Assembly: GCF_005434975.1 (NCBI RefSeq)
Contig: NZ_SKCJ01000001.1
Coordinates: forward strand, 1,312,001 to 1,376,000
DNA length: 64,000 nt
DNA from: Parerythrobacter lutipelagi
GTDB lineage: Bacteria > Pseudomonadota > Alphaproteobacteria > Sphingomonadales > Sphingomonadaceae
Direction of reading: 5' to 3'
The notes under the pieces were generated by a model. The model ran no database searches and had not been told where the DNA came from. It saw nothing but the letters and a program-made list of their open reading frames with translations. The translations under genes were made by a program, and so were the position numbers. This document shows positions 62,901 through 64,000 of the stretch, piece after piece (position 1 is the stretch's first letter; each line of letters starts with the position of its first letter).

Positions 62901-64000
62901 CAGGCAGGCCGACAGTAAAATCGTGGATCGTACCGAGACGCTGTTCGTCGAGCGGTGTCGGGAATTCCTGCATCACGGTAAAGCCGAAATTCTCCAGCGC
63001 AGGCACGGCATCGGACAGCGGCAACGCGCCTTCGTGTTCGTAGATTTTCAGGCGCAGCGTGCCTTCGCGGTCGCCAGCGCGACGGAACAGTCTTGCGTCG
63101 CGCTTGAGCGGCGGACGATCCATGCGGTCGGCGTCGATTGCCATGAGGTGCCGCATCCGGCCGATGTCTCTCGCGGCCTCATCCGCTCCGTATTCGGCGC
63201 GATAGGCGCTCGGGAATGCGTCGGCATAGCGGCTGGCAATGGCAGCGGCGCGGCCTGCGTCTTCGGTCTTGGCCAGCTCGTGCTCGACCTCTTCGGTCCA
63301 GCCGCGCAGCATCGACTGCAACTGGTGTTCGATTGCTTTCTCGTCATGCTTGCTGACGCCAAAGCGAAGATCGAGGACGAAGCGCAACATGGCCAGGTTG
63401 CCGCCTTCGACCGTAAGGCTCCAGTCCAGCAGGGCCGCGCTGGTCGAATCCTCCAGCAGCATCTGGATCTGAGTGCGCAGCTGAGTCGAAAGCGTGTCTC
63501 GCGGTAGCCAGACGAACGCGAACAGATGCCGAGCGAGCGGTGCTTCGACCAGCGACAGCCGGGGGCGCGGCCGATCGACCAGGCTCATCATGGTCGTTGC
63601 CACGCGCTCGATATCGCTCTTGCCAAAGCCAATGACGAGATCGTGCGGCAAAGTGGTCATGGCATGCACCAGGGCTTTTCCGGCATGCCCGCCGGCATCG
63701 AACCCGAACTTGTCCATCAGGCCGTCAAGGCTCTTGCGCAAGCCCGGAATGTCTGCCGGCGAGGCGGCCAGAGCGGCACTCGTCCAGACCCCGGCATGGA
63801 CCGATATGGCTGTCACCTTCCCCCCTTGCAGGACGGGTATGAGGAACAGGTCCAGCGGGACGCGGCGGTGCACATTCGAAACGATGTTTGCCTTGATCAC
63901 CAGCGGGACGCGGGTGTCGCGCAGCTTTGGATCGTCAAACCATGCAAAGGCTCGTTCGAACGATGCGTCAGCGAGAATTTGCTTGGCACTTTTACGGCAG
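59932..64000 (-). CDS. NAD-specific glutamate dehydrogenase, large type, 5' end cut
   Basis: The frame is open to the right edge, so at least 1355 residues of a protein normally near 1600 are seen. The large NAD-GDH family converts glutamate to 2-oxoglutarate and is common in alphaproteobacteria. '[21 protein letters not shown]' and 'GAKGGFY' are signature stretches, with '[14 protein letters not shown]' in the dinucleotide site. The visible start is a GTG inside the frame, not the true one; the start lies beyond 64000. Confidence 0.95.
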   Translation of the reverse strand, partial: CRKSAKQILADASFERAFAWFDDPKLRDTRVPLVIKANIVSNVHRRVPLDLFLIPVLQGGKVTAISVHAGVWTSAALAASPADIPGLRKSLDGLMDKFGFDAGGHAGKALVHAMTTLPHDLVIGFGKSDIERVATTMMSLVDRPRPRLSLVEAPLARHLFAFVWLPRDTLSTQLRTQIQMLLEDSTSAALLDWSLTVEGGNLAMLRFVLDLRFGVSKHDEKAIEHQLQSMLRGWTEEVEHELAKTEDAGRAAAIASRYADAFPSAYRAEYGADEAARDIGRMRHLMAIDADRMDRPPLKRDARLFRRAGDREGTLRLKIYEHEGALPLSDAVPALENFGFTVMQEFPTPLDEQRLGTIHDFTVGLPAGDDADALLERADVIERAIAAVLNHEAENDPFNRLVLGTGLAASEAEWLRAFYRYLRQTGMGFTIYTVVDALSRAPVVTAALIDLFHALHDPDFEGDRDAAAKSANAQVKTGLAKVTAINDDRLLRLYHAVIGAILRTNAFAPAATEALAFKIDSKLVPNLPKPIPWREIFVYSRRVEGIHLRAGPVARGGLRWSDRRDDFRTEILGLMKAQRVKNAVIVPTGAKGGFYPKQLPNPAIDRDGWAAEGQASYEVFIRTLLSITDNYVGDQVVHPDKVVIRDGEDPYFVVAADKGTARFSDVANGIAQTRDFWLDDAFASGGSNGYDHKAMGITAKGAWVCVQRHFLEMGVDVQSDPVDVVGCGDMSGDVFGNGMLLSKAIRLKAAFDHRHIFLDPDPDPAASWKERKRVFELPRSSWEDYDPKLISRGGGVFSRTMKSIPVSAAVRKMLAIEDKELEPDALIAAILKAPVDLIWFGGIGTYIKAANENNVQVGDPANDALRINGCDVRAKVIGEGANLGITQAGRIEFALSANGSGGRINTDFIDNAAGVNCSDNEVNIKIALAAAKRGGKLSEKKRIALLESMTDEVAHLVLEDNRLQALALSIAEAGGAPAVAAQLHLIDTLEERGALDRQTEGLASGDHLSRRAGEGYGLTRPELAVLLSSTKLVLQEAIEKTALPDDPSLTDLLVRYFPSDMRKTFKREIEGHQLRREIIATSLANLFINRMGLIHPFELSEEEGVGLADICASFVAAEKLFNVSELWAELEKAKMPEEARLLLFRHTAGALRSQMSDLIRVGASVTLPSEMIAGLSKRVTQLSTGTDELLTMASRQQSDQLIAELTATGAPEKLAAKVANLYDLDGAIGLAWLSKLAEIDARKLTAAFTDLGDRLGLDWAQSTAAMMNPSDVWERLLVAGLSRDFQQMRLDYLRRISRRKGAKQDPLGAVANWAEEHTAAIRQFRGMIGRAQASTPVTPAMLAQIASQARNLLGR

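Overview
The window reads as one contiguous stretch of chromosome from a high-GC alphaproteobacterium. Family content (MmcB, NnrU, a large NAD-glutamate dehydrogenase, a CYP153-like P450, Dxs, lipoprotein MsrA/MsrB, and rpe / heparinase-like / purH in a row) points to Sphingomonadales, most likely Erythrobacteraceae. That placement is inference from gene content. No transposase, integrase, phage gene, rRNA or CRISPR array was seen. No gene-free stretch exceeds about 300 bases.

Layout. 1-3573 (minus): a cut-off PAS_5-like protein, a DUF2141 protein, a membrane hydroxylase, mmcB, a small unknown and a sulfotransferase. tRNA-Arg(CCG) at 3648. 3868-9740 (plus): a tight four-gene unit of a TIR-TM-TolB/TPR protein, an acidic lipoprotein, an exported trypsin-fold protease and a SLOG-domain membrane protein; it looks like an uncharacterised nucleotide-signalling or conflict operon. 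9859-14400 (plus): an isoprenoid operon (geranylgeranyl-reductase-like, CrtI-like flavoprotein with a histone-like tail, polyprenyl synthetase). 14409-17888 (minus): a second TIR protein with a dead cyclase domain, an AAA/STAND ATPase and TPRs. 17970-20825: acyl-CoA ligase and M20 amidohydrolase. 20909-22782: DAG-kinase-type lipid kinase with an unknown, possibly nucleotidyltransferase-like partner. 22789-23280: a second DUF2141 protein.

23428-27480 (minus): a compact RiPP locus of lasso-peptide type: PqqD/RRE protein (B1), a 48-residue precursor missing from simple long-ORF lists, an asparagine-synthetase-like cyclase (C) and an ABC exporter (D). The B2 leader peptidase normally required is absent.

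27625-39386 (plus): rpe, heparinase-like gene, purH, a 45-aa membrane protein coupled to msrA, a Fur/Zur regulator, a CHASE2 adenylate cyclase, then three exported proteins (two clear lipoproteins, one probable) carrying four copies of an unfamiliar two-cysteine domain, then dxs. 39602-47420: small membrane protein, crotonase, alpha/beta hydrolase, NnrU, and a peptide-use operon (POT transporter, two exported amidohydrolases, FKBP isomerase). 47622-49398: gntR with a five-codon coupled leader peptide, ihfB, tRNA-Leu(TAA), a double-PilZ protein. 49455-53263: flavoprotein, GtrA protein and GT-C-like membrane protein, probably surface-glycan assembly. 53250-64000: msrB, CYP153-like P450, a NatAB-like exporter, queG, ferredoxin reductase and the 5'-cut NAD-glutamate dehydrogenase.

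The two strongest leads are the TIR / protease / SLOG operon next to tRNA-Arg and the B2-less lasso-type locus. The four-copy domain family behind the cyclase is the third.
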